Shown: positions 20,467-30,530, counted from the first letter of the stretch. The stretch: 64,000 nucleotides of DNA from Methylomonas koyamae (GCF_001644025.1 NZ_LUUK01000194.1:57079-121078), one strand, 5' to 3'. Program-made: numbers and translations. The notes: generated by a model from the letters alone, not told the origin.

Positions 20467-22235
20467 GCCAACCTCTCCAATAACGCTTGCTGTTTGCGAA
20501 ATTGCGCTTGCTTAAAGGCCTGGTAACCGAAATAACCGGTTCCGGCGATCAGCAGGTTCAACCCCAGCACAATGCCGGTAACCTGCAACCAATTGGTCTC
20601 GCTCACGGGCTCTCCATGAGCGTCCTCGCTCTCTCCCGCGGCCGCATCGCCGTGCGTCGCGCCGTGCTCCGCATCGGCCGCGACATCCGGTTCGGCCGGA
20701 TGTGTCTCGGAGGCGGTCGGCTCGGCGACAAACCAACTATCGTCTATCGTGACCGGCGGCACCAACGGTTCCAACGCGTTACCGTCCTTGGCCCTGGCGG
20801 TGACGCTAAAGCTGACTTGTGTCGTCCCGCCGATCGGAACATCGGCCAAAACCAAGTCCCAGCGCCCGTCGTGCGCGGCCAACGCTCTGGATTCGCCGGC
20901 TTGACCCGCTCGGCCGATGCTGACGTTGACGGACATCCCGGTCGTGTCCAGGAGAGCGGTATCGGGAACCAAGGTCAGCGTGACCCGACGCGCGGCAATA
21001 TCGATCTGCTTTTCGACGGCAATCGGTGCCGCCACCACTTCAAACTCATGGACGATTTCACGCCGGAAAGTCTTGCCGTCGGCCACTACCCGTAACAGAT
21101 GCTTACCGAGCCCCGGATTCAGCGCATTCCAACCAAAGTAGCCCGCTTCGCCAGTCGCCGCCATATTGGTCGGCGTCTGCTGGTCCACGGTAACCTGCAA
21201 GCTCAGCATCGCGAGAAAATCCGCCCTGTCAATCAATTGGCCGCCATCGGTAAAATGCGCTTTGACGGTCAAACCCTGCTTTTCGGTTAAGAAATTCGGC
21301 AATTCGCCCAGTTGCAATTTCAAGTCGGTCACGATCATGACTCGGTTATCCGGGTCCACCTCCGCTTCCAGGCGCCATTCGCCGGCGCGCGGCTCTCTGA
21401 CGGTTATCAGATCGTAATTGGCGCTCTCCAGCCAGGACACGTTGCCGGAGGCGCTTTGCTTGCCGAGCTTTACGCCGTCCGGCGTCCACAACAAAGTCGG
21501 CGCCGCGCCGGGCTTCTTGAACACAAGCACCGAAAACTCCTTGATGCTGGCGTCCACCTCGAAGCGATTTCCCGCCAGCGGCAGACTGTCCTTGGGCGCG
21601 GCCTTTTGCGCCATCTTAACGAAAACCCGCTGCAACTGGTCGGCCGACTCGGCGACTTCGGCCCATCCGCCGGTCTCGCCCGCCAAGCGTTGCAACAACT
21701 CCTTATCGGCTTGAGCGGACAACGCGATGGTCTCGACCTTGACCCGCATTTGCTGCAAGCGCGGTATCCATTCGCTGAGGATACGTTCGCGCGAATCGGC
21801 ACTCTCCATAATGTCCTTGGAAATATCGACGAAACCATCGGTCAGTAAAATCAGATGTTTATTTCCCGTTCCCGCAAACCCACCGTCCAAGACGCTTTTT
21901 ATCGCGTCCTCGATATTGGTATAGAGTCCGCGCGAGTGAATATTCGCGGTAGCCTTGCCGGCTTGCTGTTTCCATGCGGGTGAAACCGCGTCGCTAGCCG
22001 AAAGGACCTCGGTTTTTTCAGCGAACAAACGTAAACCGGCCTTGGCATTATCCGGTAATAAGTTGACCAGCAAACGGCTGGCTTCAATGCGCAAATTATG
22101 CGGATCGTTTTGCTTCATACTGCCGGACACGTCGATCAGCACTTGAATCTCGTCGGTCGCAGGCACTTGCGCCTGGAGACATGCGCTCCAGGCGACCAAC
22201 CAGCCGATCACCGCAAAAATTAACGCTTTGGCCAT
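20463..22235 (-). CDS. exported, membrane-anchored von Willebrand factor A protein
   Basis: A 590-residue protein: signal peptide (about residues 1-23), vWA domain with an intact MIDAS motif DVSGS at 35-39 and LLTDG near 125, a long beta-rich middle region with immunoglobulin-like character, an acidic His-containing linker (about 508-545) and a C-terminal membrane helix LQVTGIVLGLNLLIAGTGYF followed by a short basic tail. The bulk should lie in the periplasm. vWA domains mediate metal-dependent protein contacts; the partner is unknown. ATG 22235 is the start that begins the signal peptide; the upstream in-frame extension is antisense to pgk and not credible. Confidence 0.82.
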   Translation of the reverse strand: MAKALIFAVIGWLVAWSACLQAQVPATDEIQVLIDVSGSMKQNDPHNLRIEASRLLVNLLPDNAKAGLRLFAEKTEVLSASDAVSPAWKQQAGKATANIHSRGLYTNIEDAIKSVLDGGFAGTGNKHLILLTDGFVDISKDIMESADSRERILSEWIPRLQQMRVKVETIALSAQADKELLQRLAGETGGWAEVAESADQLQRVFVKMAQKAAPKDSLPLAGNRFEVDASIKEFSVLVFKKPGAAPTLLWTPDGVKLGKQSASGNVSWLESANYDLITVREPRAGEWRLEAEVDPDNRVMIVTDLKLQLGELPNFLTEKQGLTVKAHFTDGGQLIDRADFLAMLSLQVTVDQQTPTNMAATGEAGYFGWNALNPGLGKHLLRVVADGKTFRREIVHEFEVVAAPIAVEKQIDIAARRVTLTLVPDTALLDTTGMSVNVSIGRAGQAGESRALAAHDGRWDLVLADVPIGGTTQVSFSVTARAKDGNALEPLVPPVTIDDSWFVAEPTASETHPAEPDVAADAEHGATHGDAAAGESEDAHGEPVSETNWLQVTGIVLGLNLLIAGTGYFGYQAFKQAQFRKQQALLERLA

Positions 22236-22328
22236 GAATCTATCCGCGAAAGAGGGCAATAGATTGCAAATATAGTTCAAGCCTCCCACGGGAAGACGAC
22301 TTTTATTCGGCCGGCGCCGGTTACACTT

Positions 22329-22334
22329 TATAAT
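22329..22334 (+). promoter_or_regulatory. candidate -10 element for pgk
   Basis: A perfect TATAAT lies 31 bases before the pgk ATG in the 129-base region divergent from the vWA gene. No good TTGACA-like -35 is visible at 16-18 bases. Confidence 0.4.
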
Positions 22335-22364
22335 GGCGACACTATTACACACAAAGGAGAGCTT

Positions 22365-23537
22365 ATGTCTATCAAACGAATGGTCGATCTGGATCTGGCA
22401 GGCAAGCGCGTGTTGATCCGCCAGGATTTGAACGTGCCGGTGAAGGACGGCAAAGTCACCAGCGATTTGCGCATCCAAGCCAGCGTACCGACCGTGGAAA
22501 AGGCCTTGGCCGGAGGCGCGGCGGTCATTTTGATGTCGCATCTGGGCCGTCCCACCGAAGGCGAATACGACGAAGCTTCCAGCTTGAAACCGGTCGCCGA
22601 ACGTTTTTCGCAATTGCTCGGCAAACCGGTGCGGTTGGTGAAAGATTGGCTGGATGGCGTGGATGTCGCGGCCGGCGAAGTCGTGCTGTGCGAGAACGTC
22701 CGCTTTAACAAAGGCGAGAAGAAAAACAATGCCGAGCTGGGCCAAAAGATGGCCAAATTGTGCGATATCTTCGTGATGGACGCCTTCGGCACCGCCCACC
22801 GCGCCGAAGCCTCCACCCACGCCGTCGCCGAATACGCGCCCGTCGCGTGTGCCGGCCCGTTGCTGGCGGCGGAGCTGGACGCGCTGGGCAAGGCGCTGGA
22901 AACCCCGGCTCATCCGCTGGTCGCCATCGTCGGCGGCTCCAAGGTGTCCACCAAGCTGACCGTGCTGGAATCCTTGTCCACCAAGGTCGATCAATTGATC
23001 GTCGGCGGCGGCATCGCCAATACCTTCATCGCGGCGGCTGGCTATAACGTCGGCAAATCGTTGTACGAAGCCGATTTAATCTCTGAAGCTCAAAAACTGA
23101 TCGCGGCCGCCAAGCAACGCGGCGCCGACATCCCGGTACCGGTTGACGTGGTCTGCGCCAAGGAATTTTCGGAATCCGCCGCGGCAACGGTCAAAGCCGT
23201 TAGCGACGTGGCCGACGACGACCTGATCTTGGACATCGGGCCGGAAACCGCCCGGCAATATGCCGACATTCTGAAAACCGCCGGCACCATCGTTTGGAAC
23301 GGCCCGGTCGGTGTGTTCGAAATCGATCAATTCGGCGAAGGCACCAAATCGCTGTCGCTGGCGATTGCCGAAAGCCCGGCGTTTTCGATTGCCGGCGGCG
23401 GCGACACCCTGGCAGCCATCGACAAATATGCGATCGCCGACAAAGTGTCTTATACATCGACCGGCGGCGGCGCTTTCCTGGAATTTCTGGAAGGCAAGGA
23501 ATTGCCGGCCGTGGCGATTCTGAAAACCCGCGCTTAA
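22365..23537 (+). CDS. pgk: phosphoglycerate kinase
   Basis: A 390-residue glycolytic enzyme interconverting 1,3-bisphosphoglycerate plus ADP and 3-phosphoglycerate plus ATP. Family motifs are complete: [19 protein letters not shown] near residue 13, [12 protein letters not shown] near 58, [15 protein letters not shown] near 138, [11 protein letters not shown] near 188 and [13 protein letters not shown] near 345. Length is standard. AAGGAG lies upstream of ATG 22365. In a ribulose monophosphate methanotroph this serves the lower part of carbon assimilation. It is not grouped here with gap or fba. Confidence 0.97.
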   Translation: MSIKRMVDLDLAGKRVLIRQDLNVPVKDGKVTSDLRIQASVPTVEKALAGGAAVILMSHLGRPTEGEYDEASSLKPVAERFSQLLGKPVRLVKDWLDGVDVAAGEVVLCENVRFNKGEKKNNAELGQKMAKLCDIFVMDAFGTAHRAEASTHAVAEYAPVACAGPLLAAELDALGKALETPAHPLVAIVGGSKVSTKLTVLESLSTKVDQLIVGGGIANTFIAAAGYNVGKSLYEADLISEAQKLIAAAKQRGADIPVPVDVVCAKEFSESAAATVKAVSDVADDDLILDIGPETARQYADILKTAGTIVWNGPVGVFEIDQFGEGTKSLSLAIAESPAFSIAGGGDTLAAIDKYAIADKVSYTSTGGGAFLEFLEGKELPAVAILKTRA

Positions 23538-23550
23538 CCGCCGCAAGCTC

Positions 23551-23591
23551 GGCGAGGCGAGGCGAGGCGAGGCCAACCGGCCGCCTCGCCA
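23551..23591. repeat. GGCGA pentanucleotide repeat and hairpin between convergent genes
   Basis: GGCGA is repeated four times at 23551-23570. The last copy (GGCGAGGC) is the reverse complement of GCCTCGCC at 23583-23590, so a GC-rich hairpin can form between the convergent pgk and lipoprotein genes. No T-run follows on the plus strand; it may act as a bidirectional transcription block or be a slippage tract. Confidence 0.45.
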
Positions 23592-23603
23592 CTTATCGGT
23601 TAT

Positions 23604-24377
23604 CTACAAGCCCGCCACCTTTTTTTCGTCTTCGTCCTGGAAATTGCGATAGTTGATCGATATTTTTAGGCCGGCAAAGCGGCCGGACATTTTGACCAAC
23701 TCGGACGTGGCCTTATCGAAGGTCAGGCGCACTTCGCTCAAAGCCCGATCTTCGTAACCTTCCTCGATCTCGCGGGCATCCAAGCGGAAGTGGTATTTAT
23801 AAATTTCCTGTTTGTCTTCATTCTCGACTTCCAGCGGTTCACCCAATTGTTTGACCACGACAGCCTTTTTCGGCAGTTTTGCGGCGATTTTTTCCATCTG
23901 GTCCGCTTTGGCTTTCAACTGCTGTTTTTCTTCATTGATCTCGGCACCGCCCAACGAACGGAACGAAGCTTCCAAAAACTCCGGCGGCGCAATCTGTAAA
24001 AACAGATTGGAAAATGTCCAGTCGGTGATTTTGTCTTCTTTATTAAAGGCCAGATCCAGATAAAAACTGATTTCCGGATTGATCGGCTTGCCGTCCTTGT
24101 CGATCTTGCGAAACCAATAGCGCCATTTTTTGCCATCGCCGATTCTTTCCTCGCTGCTGGCGTGCAACTTGGCCAACGACACGAAATCTTGGCTTAGCAA
24201 CCTCGGCTCCTTGAAATGCACGGTGAAATCGTCTTTAGACGTCACCGCGAAATAGCGGTCGAATTCGTCCATTTGCAGATAAGTCTGATAGGCGTGCAGC
24301 CAGTGCAGGCAGCCGGTCAACGTGGAGAGCAGGCCAAAGGCCAACACTAATCGAAAAATGCGGGTGACTTTTTTCAT
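23604..24377 (-). CDS. hypothetical lipoprotein
   Basis: A 257-residue protein with a lipoprotein signal peptide: basic start MKKVTRIFR, hydrophobic core and lipobox LTGC with Cys at about residue 22. Position +2 is Leu, so outer-membrane sorting is expected. The mature part begins HWLHAYQTYLQMDEFDRYF and has a Lys/Glu-rich helical segment near residues 145-165. I do not recognise a family. GAGGA precedes the ATG, which lies eight bases after the hslO stop, so the two genes are probably cotranscribed. Confidence 0.75.
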   Translation of the reverse strand: MKKVTRIFRLVLAFGLLSTLTGCLHWLHAYQTYLQMDEFDRYFAVTSKDDFTVHFKEPRLLSQDFVSLAKLHASSEERIGDGKKWRYWFRKIDKDGKPINPEISFYLDLAFNKEDKITDWTFSNLFLQIAPPEFLEASFRSLGGAEINEEKQQLKAKADQMEKIAAKLPKKAVVVKQLGEPLEVENEDKQEIYKYHFRLDAREIEEGYEDRALSEVRLTFDKATSELVKMSGRFAGLKISINYRNFQDEDEKKVAGL

Positions 24378-24385
24378 GCGCGTCC

Positions 24386-25267
24386 TCAATGTCTGGTCGG
24401 CGACGGCAGGCCGCTGTCGACCGCCGAATTGTTCAGTAAATGCTCGACATCGACTTTGTCGTAGCGGTATTGGGCTCCACAGAACTGGCAATCGACTTCG
24501 ATGTCGTCGCGTTCGCGCAAAATAGCCTCCAACTCGGACCGTCCCAACGCCGATAAAGTGCCGGCAATTTTTTGCCGCGAGCAACTGCATTGAAATGCCA
24601 CCGGCTCGACTTCGTATAGTCTGACCTGTTCCTCGTGAAATAAGCGATGCAAGATGTCCTCGCAGTCCAGGCCCAGCAATTCGTCGGCGGTGACGGTGCC
24701 GGCCAGGATTTCCAAACGTTCCCAATCCGCTTTGTCGGCGGATTCCCCAGGCAAGGCTTGCAGAAGCAAGCCGGCGGCATGCGTGTTACTCGCAAACAAC
24801 CACAAGCGGGTATCGAGCTGCTCCGACTGCCGAAAATAAGTCGTCAGTACCTCGGCCAAACTGTCTTCGGTGACCGCGACGATGCCTTGGTAGGGTTCGC
24901 CGCTGTCGGACTCCACGGTTAACACTAGTCGGCCGCCGTTGCCGACCATTTCCCGCAACGTTTCACCGTTCACCTCGGGTTGACTGCGCACCAGCCCGCG
25001 AATCCGCCGCTCGTTGCTGGATTGGGCGACCAGCGCGCGCAGATCGCCGCCGCCCTGCACCTGCAAAATCATCGCGCCCTTAAACTTGATGGTCGCCGAC
25101 AATAGCACCACCGCCGCCAGTGCCTGTCCAAACTGAGCGTCGACCGCGTCGTTCGGCAAAGACTGATGCTGCTTAGCATCTTGCAAGCTGTGTTGCAACC
25201 TGACCCATACGCCGCGCGCACCGGCTTCTTCAAATAGAAACCGCCTTAAACAATCTTGTTGTGTCAT
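24386..25267 (-). CDS. hslO: redox-regulated chaperone Hsp33
   Basis: A 293-residue cytoplasmic chaperone activated by oxidative unfolding. The C-terminal zinc centre has the required CxC (CSC in FQCSCSRQK near residue 230) and CxxC (CQFC near 265) cysteines. Other family features are [18 protein letters not shown] near residue 70 and the [11 protein letters not shown] middle. ATG 25267 starts [20 protein letters not shown], typical for the family. It is divergent from msrA, another oxidative-damage protein, sharing a 77-base intergenic region. Confidence 0.95.
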   Translation of the reverse strand: MTQQDCLRRFLFEEAGARGVWVRLQHSLQDAKQHQSLPNDAVDAQFGQALAAVVLLSATIKFKGAMILQVQGGGDLRALVAQSSNERRIRGLVRSQPEVNGETLREMVGNGGRLVLTVESDSGEPYQGIVAVTEDSLAEVLTTYFRQSEQLDTRLWLFASNTHAAGLLLQALPGESADKADWERLEILAGTVTADELLGLDCEDILHRLFHEEQVRLYEVEPVAFQCSCSRQKIAGTLSALGRSELEAILRERDDIEVDCQFCGAQYRYDKVDVEHLLNNSAVDSGLPSPTRH

Positions 25268-25344
25268 ATCGTTCCGAAACCTATCCAAATCGAGACGGGA
25301 TTATAATCCCCGCCATGCTTCGATTCGACCACGGGATGTCCACC

Positions 25345-26001
25345 ATGTCTATTCTGTTTAAAAAATCCGCAATGCCCAGCCCTGAACAAGCCTTACCCGG
25401 CCGCCGCAATCCGATTGCCAGCGGCAGTAAGCATCACGTCAGCGGCAACGGCTACCACCCACCGTTTCCGGCATCCATGCAACAAGCCGTCTTCGGTCTG
25501 GGCTGTTTTTGGGGCGCCGAGCGAAAATTCTGGCAACAGGCCGGCGTACATGCGACGGCGGTCGGCTATGCCGGCGGATTCACCCCCAACCCCACCTACC
25601 AGGAACTCTGTACCGGGATGACAGGTCACGCCGAAGTCGTTTTGGTGGTATTCGATCCGGCCCTACTCGATTACCGCCGCTTGCTCCAGGTTTTCTGGGA
25701 ATCGCATGACCCAACGCAAGGTATGCGCCAGGGCAACGACGTTGGCACCCAATATCGTTCGACCATTTACTGCTACACCGAACAGCAACTCGCCGAAGCG
25801 CTGGCCAGCCAACAACAATACCAACAACGCCTTAGCGCGGCCGGCTTCGGCTCGATCACGACGGAAATCGCCCCGGCGCCGAGCTTCTACTATGCCGAGG
25901 AAGAGCACCAGCAGTACTTGGCCAAAAACCCGGACGGTTATTGCGGTTTGGGGGGATGCGGAATTTCCTTCGCGGAACCGCTCGATGTCCGAAAAAGCTA
26001 A
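25345..26001 (+). CDS. msrA: peptide methionine-S-sulfoxide reductase MsrA
   Basis: A 218-residue enzyme that reduces the S form of methionine sulfoxide using thioredoxin. Catalytic GCFWG lies near residue 52, followed by [19 protein letters not shown] and the [18 protein letters not shown] block, matching the long Escherichia coli type. Start MSILFKK at 25345 aligns with the E. coli N-terminus; ATG 25336 is an alternative. The C-terminus reads [11 protein letters not shown]: the first resolving Cys is kept, but the second is three residues after a Gly-Gly instead of in the usual later V-C position. The role in cytoplasmic protein repair is secure. Confidence 0.95.
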   Translation: MSILFKKSAMPSPEQALPGRRNPIASGSKHHVSGNGYHPPFPASMQQAVFGLGCFWGAERKFWQQAGVHATAVGYAGGFTPNPTYQELCTGMTGHAEVVLVVFDPALLDYRRLLQVFWESHDPTQGMRQGNDVGTQYRSTIYCYTEQQLAEALASQQQYQQRLSAAGFGSITTEIAPAPSFYYAEEEHQQYLAKNPDGYCGLGGCGISFAEPLDVRKS

Positions 26002-26234
26002 GGCATTATCAGGCTTGACATTATTCCCGCCAACCGGGATTCCCAGAGTTTTTCCGGTTGACTTTTAGGAAAAAATCCTTCAATTTACGCGCTTGGCGTG
26101 GCTTAGCCTAGGCTGTGAGCGGCCGGTAGCGGGCGTTTCGGGCAGTCATCCAAACAGAGCTTTAAAACTAATATTAGTCTTAACAACACAAAATCGTACT
26201 CTGTGTACATCCGCAGATTACCAGGAGGAAACAT
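26002..26234 (+). promoter_or_regulatory. xoxF upstream region
   Basis: A 233-base leader region with no gene. It holds a perfect 12-base palindrome ACTAATATTAGT at 26167-26178, about 57 bases before the xoxF start, and a strong ribosome-binding site AGGAGG at 26222-26227. No convincing sigma-70 pair is seen; TTGACT at 26058-26063 lacks a good -10. Confidence 0.5.
26167..26178. promoter_or_regulatory. 12-base perfect palindrome upstream of xoxF
   Basis: ACTAATATTAGT reads the same on both strands and sits 57 bases before the XoxF start codon, where an operator or activator site could lie. The regulator is unknown. Confidence 0.35.
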
Positions 26235-28088
26235 ATGAAGAAGCCTGTAACAAACTGGCTGCTTGCTTCGACTGTAGCTACTATTCTTGCTGCACCAACT
26301 GTCTCTACCGCTAACGACGACTTAGAAAAATTAACCCAAAACCCTGCCAACTGGGCTTCTTGGGGCGGCGACTACGCCGGCACTCGTTATAGCAAACTGT
26401 CGCAAATCAACGCTCAAAACGTTAAAAATCTGCAACCGGCTTGGTCTTTCTCCACCGGCGTTCTGCGCGGTCACGAAGGCGGTCCCCTGGTTGTTAACGG
26501 CGTTCTGTACATCCACACTCCGTTCCCTAACACCGTTTACGCGATCGACCAAAAAACCAAAGCGGTCATCTGGGAATTCACCCCAACCATGGATGCCGAC
26601 GTCACCATCCCCGTGATGTGCTGCGATACCGTTAACCGCGGCTTGGCTTACGGCGACGGCAAAATCTTCCTGCAGCAATCGGACACCGTACTGACCGCGC
26701 TGGATGCTAAAACCGGCAAACGTATTTGGAGCGTGCAAAACGGCGATCCGAAACTGGGCATGACCAACACCAACGCCCCTATCGTTGTTAAAGACAAAGT
26801 TCTGACCGGTATTTCCGGCGGCGAATTCGGTGTGCGCGGCTTTCTGGCGGCCTACGACATCAAAACCGGCCAATTGGCGTGGAAAGGTTACAGCATGGGT
26901 CCCGACAAGGACACTCTGATCAAACCGGGCAAATCCACCACCTGGCAAGACGGCAAAGTCACCCCTCTGGGACCTGAGTCCAGCTTGGCTACCTGGAAAG
27001 GCGACCAATGGAAAATCGGCGGCGGCACCACTTGGGGCTGGTACTCTTACGATCCTAAACTGAACTTGGTCTATTACGGTTCAGGCAACCCATCTACCTG
27101 GAACCCTGTACAACGTCCGGGCGACAACAAATGGTCCATGTCTTTGTGGGCGCGTGACGCCGACACCGGTGAAGTTAAATGGGTTTATCAAATGACCCCG
27201 CACGACGAATGGGACTACGACGGTATCAACGAAACCGTTCTGGTCGATCAAGAAGTCAAAGGCAAAATGCACAAAACCATCGTTCACTTCGACCGTAACG
27301 GCGTGGGATATACCCTGGACCGCGAAACCGGCGAATTGTTGGTTGCCGAAACCTTCGACAAATCCGTCAACTGGCTAACCCATGTCGACATGAAATCAGG
27401 CCGCCCACAAGTGGTACCTGAATTCTCTACCGAACATAACGGCGAAGACGTCAACACCGTTGGCACTTGCCCTGCAGCTTTGGGCGCGAAAAACCAACAA
27501 CCGGTTTCTTACTCTCCACAAACCGGCCTGTTCTACATCTCAGGCAACCACTTGTGCATGGAGTACGAACCGTTCGAAGTTAGCTACACCGCCGGCCAAC
27601 CTTACGTCGGCGCAACTCTGAACATGATGCCGGCTGGCGCCGATGTTCTGACCGGTAAAAAAGACGGCACCACCAACCTCGGCCAATTCACCGCATGGGA
27701 TGCTAAAACCGGCAAAATCGCTTGGTCCAACAAAGAGCAATTCTCTGTTTGGTCAGGCTCTGTTGCTACCGCGGGCGGCGTCGTATTCTACGGCACCCTG
27801 GAAGGTTACCTGAAAGCGGTTGATGCCAAAACCGGTAAAGAATTGTACAAATTCAAAACCCCATCCGGCATCATCGGTAACGTCAATACCTGGGAATTCG
27901 AAGGCAAACAATATGTTGGCGTTCTGTCGGGTATCGGCGGCTGGGCAGGTATCGGTATCGCGGCCGGTCTGGACGACGGCTCGTCATCAACCAACTCGGA
28001 AGGTTTGGGCGCGGTGGGTGCGTACAGAAGCTTAGGCTCCTACACCAAATTGGGTGGTACACTCACTGTGTTCGCCCTGCCTAACTAA
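26235..28088 (+). CDS. xoxF: lanthanide-dependent methanol dehydrogenase XoxF
   Basis: A 617-residue periplasmic PQQ enzyme oxidising methanol to formaldehyde or formate. It has a signal peptide (about residues 1-27), eight-bladed propeller repeats with W-docking motifs, and the vicinal disulfide C129-C130 (VMCCDT). Metal ligands expected for the family are present: E197 (GGEFG), N285 (GSGNP) and catalytic D327 in HDEWDYDG, with the additional D329 that marks lanthanide use; calcium-type MxaF has Ala there. A strong AGGAGG lies eight bases before ATG 26235 and an intrinsic terminator follows. Codon use is visibly biased toward highly expressed patterns. Works with XoxJ and a cytochrome XoxG not encoded here. 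Confidence 0.97.
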   Translation: MKKPVTNWLLASTVATILAAPTVSTANDDLEKLTQNPANWASWGGDYAGTRYSKLSQINAQNVKNLQPAWSFSTGVLRGHEGGPLVVNGVLYIHTPFPNTVYAIDQKTKAVIWEFTPTMDADVTIPVMCCDTVNRGLAYGDGKIFLQQSDTVLTALDAKTGKRIWSVQNGDPKLGMTNTNAPIVVKDKVLTGISGGEFGVRGFLAAYDIKTGQLAWKGYSMGPDKDTLIKPGKSTTWQDGKVTPLGPESSLATWKGDQWKIGGGTTWGWYSYDPKLNLVYYGSGNPSTWNPVQRPGDNKWSMSLWARDADTGEVKWVYQMTPHDEWDYDGINETVLVDQEVKGKMHKTIVHFDRNGVGYTLDRETGELLVAETFDKSVNWLTHVDMKSGRPQVVPEFSTEHNGEDVNTVGTCPAALGAKNQQPVSYSPQTGLFYISGNHLCMEYEPFEVSYTAGQPYVGATLNMMPAGADVLTGKKDGTTNLGQFTAWDAKTGKIAWSNKEQFSVWSGSVATAGGVVFYGTLEGYLKAVDAKTGKELYKFKTPSGIIGNVNTWEFEGKQYVGVLSGIGGWAGIGIAAGLDDGSSSTNSEGLGAVGAYRSLGSYTKLGGTLTVFALPN

Positions 28089-28115
28089 GATCCAACCTTA
28101 AGATCCGCGTTAAGC

Positions 28116-28149
28116 AAGCCTTGGCCGAGCAATCGGCCAAGGCTTTTTT
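28116..28149 (+). terminator. intrinsic terminator between xoxF and xoxJ
   Basis: A perfect 13-base-pair stem AAGCCTTGGCCGA/TCGGCCAAGGCTT with loop GCAA runs into a six-base T tract, 28 bases after the xoxF stop. It probably attenuates expression of xoxJ relative to xoxF. Confidence 0.92.
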
Positions 28150-28179
28150 GTGGCTTCATGAAAACGAAGGAAGAAGACT

Positions 28180-29028
28180 ATGACTTACAATCGATGCGTA
28201 GCCGCGCTGGCACTGAGCTGCGCGGCCGTTACCGGCCAAGCCGACGAGAATAAATTTCGGGTTTGTGCCGACCCGCTGAATCCCCCTTATTCCACCAAGG
28301 AACTTAGCGGCTACGAAAATAAAATCGCGGCCCTCTTCGCCAAACAACTGGGTCAGGAATTGGAGTTCACTTGGTTTCCGGAACGGATGGGCTTTGTCCG
28401 CAACACCTTGAAAGCCGAAAACGACAACGGCCAGGGTTTTAAATGCGACGTGATCATGGGCGTGCCGGCGGGTTTCGATTTGACCGATACCACCAAACCC
28501 TATTTTCATTCGACTTATGTGTTGTTGATCGCCAAAGGCCGAGGCTGGGACGATATCCACGACCCGATGCAACTAACGCAACTGCCGTTGGAAAAGCAGG
28601 AAAAGCTGAAAATTGCGATGTTCGACCGTGGCCCCGGCACCGAATGGTTGCAACGCAACGGCTTGCTGGAATACGGCGTTCCTTATCAAAGCATGACCGG
28701 CGACGGCGAACACAATACGGCGATGCAAATTGAAGCCGATCTGAGCACCGGCAAGATCGATATGGTGATTTTGTGGGGACCGATGGCCGGCTACGTTCAA
28801 TCGAAAAACCCGAAGAACCAGTATATCGCCATTCCGATGCAGTCCACGCCGGGCATGCGCTTCGATTTCTCAATCGCGATGGGCGTGCGACAAGGCGACA
28901 GCAAGCGCAAACAACTTTTGAACGACCTGATTGCCAAGAACTTCGATGAAATTCAGCAAATCATTGCCGGCTACCGGATTCCGTTATCGCCGATTCCCAG
29001 CACTCCCGCCAAGCAAGACAACGACTAA
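28180..29028 (+). CDS. xoxJ: periplasmic substrate-binding-like protein XoxJ
   Basis: A 282-residue protein with a signal peptide (cleavage after TGQA near residue 20) and the bacterial type 3 solute-binding fold shared by MxaJ/XoxJ: FRVCADPLNPPYSTKELSGYENKIAA, VIMGVPAGFDLTDTT and a late IDMVILWGPMAGYVQ. In methylotrophs XoxJ assists XoxF function, probably its maturation. Here it directly follows xoxF and its terminator. No xoxG cytochrome gene follows: the stop codon overlaps the malQ stop on the opposite strand. Confidence 0.9.
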   Translation: MTYNRCVAALALSCAAVTGQADENKFRVCADPLNPPYSTKELSGYENKIAALFAKQLGQELEFTWFPERMGFVRNTLKAENDNGQGFKCDVIMGVPAGFDLTDTTKPYFHSTYVLLIAKGRGWDDIHDPMQLTQLPLEKQEKLKIAMFDRGPGTEWLQRNGLLEYGVPYQSMTGDGEHNTAMQIEADLSTGKIDMVILWGPMAGYVQSKNPKNQYIAIPMQSTPGMRFDFSIAMGVRQGDSKRKQLLNDLIAKNFDEIQQIIAGYRIPLSPIPSTPAKQDND

Positions 29029-30530
29029 CGCGGACCTCGGCCGAACAAGCGTATCAAGTGTTCGAAATGACCGGCTTTGTCGCCGGTTAATTGCGACCAA
29101 TCGAAACGCCAGCGCCAGTTACCCTCGGTGGTACCTGGCGTATTCATCCGGTCGGCGGAGCCAAGTTTCAAAATATCCTGCATCGGGATAATAGCCAAGT
29201 TGGCTACCGAGCCCAACGCGGCGTGAATTAAGGCACTAGGCATCGGCAGGCTGGACCAGCCCAAATAGTCGTATATGCGCTGCTTGTCGGTATCGTTAAG
29301 CGCGTCGAACCAGCCTTGGGTGGTGTCGTTGTCGTGCGTACCGGTGTACACCACGCAGTTACGCCGGTAATTGCAAGGCAAATAGGGATTGCGAGCGTCG
29401 TCGCCGAATGCGAACTGCAAAATTTTCATACCGGGCAAATTAAAATCGTCGCGCAAGGCTTCTACTTCGGGGGTGATGATACCCAAGTCCTCGGCGACCA
29501 AGGTTAAAGCCGGAAAATGCTGCTGAATCGCTGCCAACAGCTCGCCACCAGGCGCCGTCACCCAGCGACCGTTGACCGCGGTGTCTTCGCTGGCCGGGAT
29601 TTCCCAAGCCGCTTCCAAGCCCCGAAAATGATCGATCCGCAAAATATCGAACATTTCATACTGCGCTTCTATCCGATCCAGCCACCATTTGAAGCCGGTC
29701 TTTTTCAGGTAGACCCAGTTGTAATGCGGATTGCCCCAACGTTGCCCGAACTCGGAAAAATAATCCGGCGGCACGCCGGCCACGACATCCATTTCACCCA
29801 ACGGGTTCAACTTGAAAGCTTCGCGGTTGGCCCAGACGTCGGCACTGTCGTAGGACACGAAAATCGGAATATCGCCGAACATCAGCACGCCTTTGCTGGA
29901 AGCATAAGCCTTTAGCTCGTCCCATTGCTTGAAAAACACATACTGCTCGAACTTGATGCCTTCGATGACCGCCTTCAACAACTGCCGGGACTCGCTCAAG
30001 GCATCCGGCTTACGTTGCTTAAGACCATCCGGCCATTCGTTCCAACTTTTGTGTCCGAACACGTTGCGTAGCGCTATGAACAGCGCAAAATCGTCCAGCC
30101 AACTCGACTTGTCCTGGCAAAACTGCTTGAAATCCTGCTGGGCCGATACATCCGCCAGCACTTGAAAGCCGTAAAACGCCTTAGTCACCAGACAGCTTTT
30201 GCTCAATTCACCATGACCTGAGCAATCGTTGCAGCGGTCCGCCAGTTGCAGCCAACCTCTATCCACCAACCAGTCAATACTGATCAAGGCCGGGTTTCCG
30301 GCATGAGCGGATAAACATTGATAAGGAGAACCGTCGCCATGCGGCATGCCTAACGGCAGGGTTTGCCAGATCGTGGCGCCGACATCGTGCAGAAAGTTGA
30401 CGAAGTTGAACGCTTCCGATCCCAAGTCGCCGCACTCGCCATGCCCCGGTAACGAAGTGATATGCAGCAAAACACCCGCGCGACGTCTATCCAAGCCAAC
30501 CCCCAAAAACCGTTTTTCGAATTCGTTCAA
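29025..30530 (-). CDS. malQ: 4-alpha-glucanotransferase (amylomaltase, GH77)
   Basis: A 501-residue cytoplasmic enzyme that transfers alpha-1,4-glucan segments between chains. GH77 catalytic motifs are intact: nucleophile Asp in ILRIDHFRGL near residue 295, acid/base Glu in VAEDLGIITPEVEALRDDF near 340 and Asp in GTHDNDTTQGWF near 395. The start appears to be TTG at 30530, overlapping the GH57 stop by four bases (TTGA), because RRAGVLLHITSLPGHGECGD begins at residue 16 and no ATG lies nearer in frame. Third gene of glgC-GH57-malQ; acts in glycogen or maltodextrin metabolism. Confidence 0.92.
   Translation of the reverse strand: MNEFEKRFLGVGLDRRRAGVLLHITSLPGHGECGDLGSEAFNFVNFLHDVGATIWQTLPLGMPHGDGSPYQCLSAHAGNPALISIDWLVDRGWLQLADRCNDCSGHGELSKSCLVTKAFYGFQVLADVSAQQDFKQFCQDKSSWLDDFALFIALRNVFGHKSWNEWPDGLKQRKPDALSESRQLLKAVIEGIKFEQYVFFKQWDELKAYASSKGVLMFGDIPIFVSYDSADVWANREAFKLNPLGEMDVVAGVPPDYFSEFGQRWGNPHYNWVYLKKTGFKWWLDRIEAQYEMFDILRIDHFRGLEAAWEIPASEDTAVNGRWVTAPGGELLAAIQQHFPALTLVAEDLGIITPEVEALRDDFNLPGMKILQFAFGDDARNPYLPCNYRRNCVVYTGTHDNDTTQGWFDALNDTDKQRIYDYLGWSSLPMPSALIHAALGSVANLAIIPMQDILKLGSADRMNTPGTTEGNWRWRFDWSQLTGDKAGHFEHLIRLFGRGPR

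Noticed and set aside
22236..22994. Upstream in-frame extension of the vWA protein by 253 codons
   Set aside because: Entirely antisense to pgk and would place the signal peptide in the middle of the protein.
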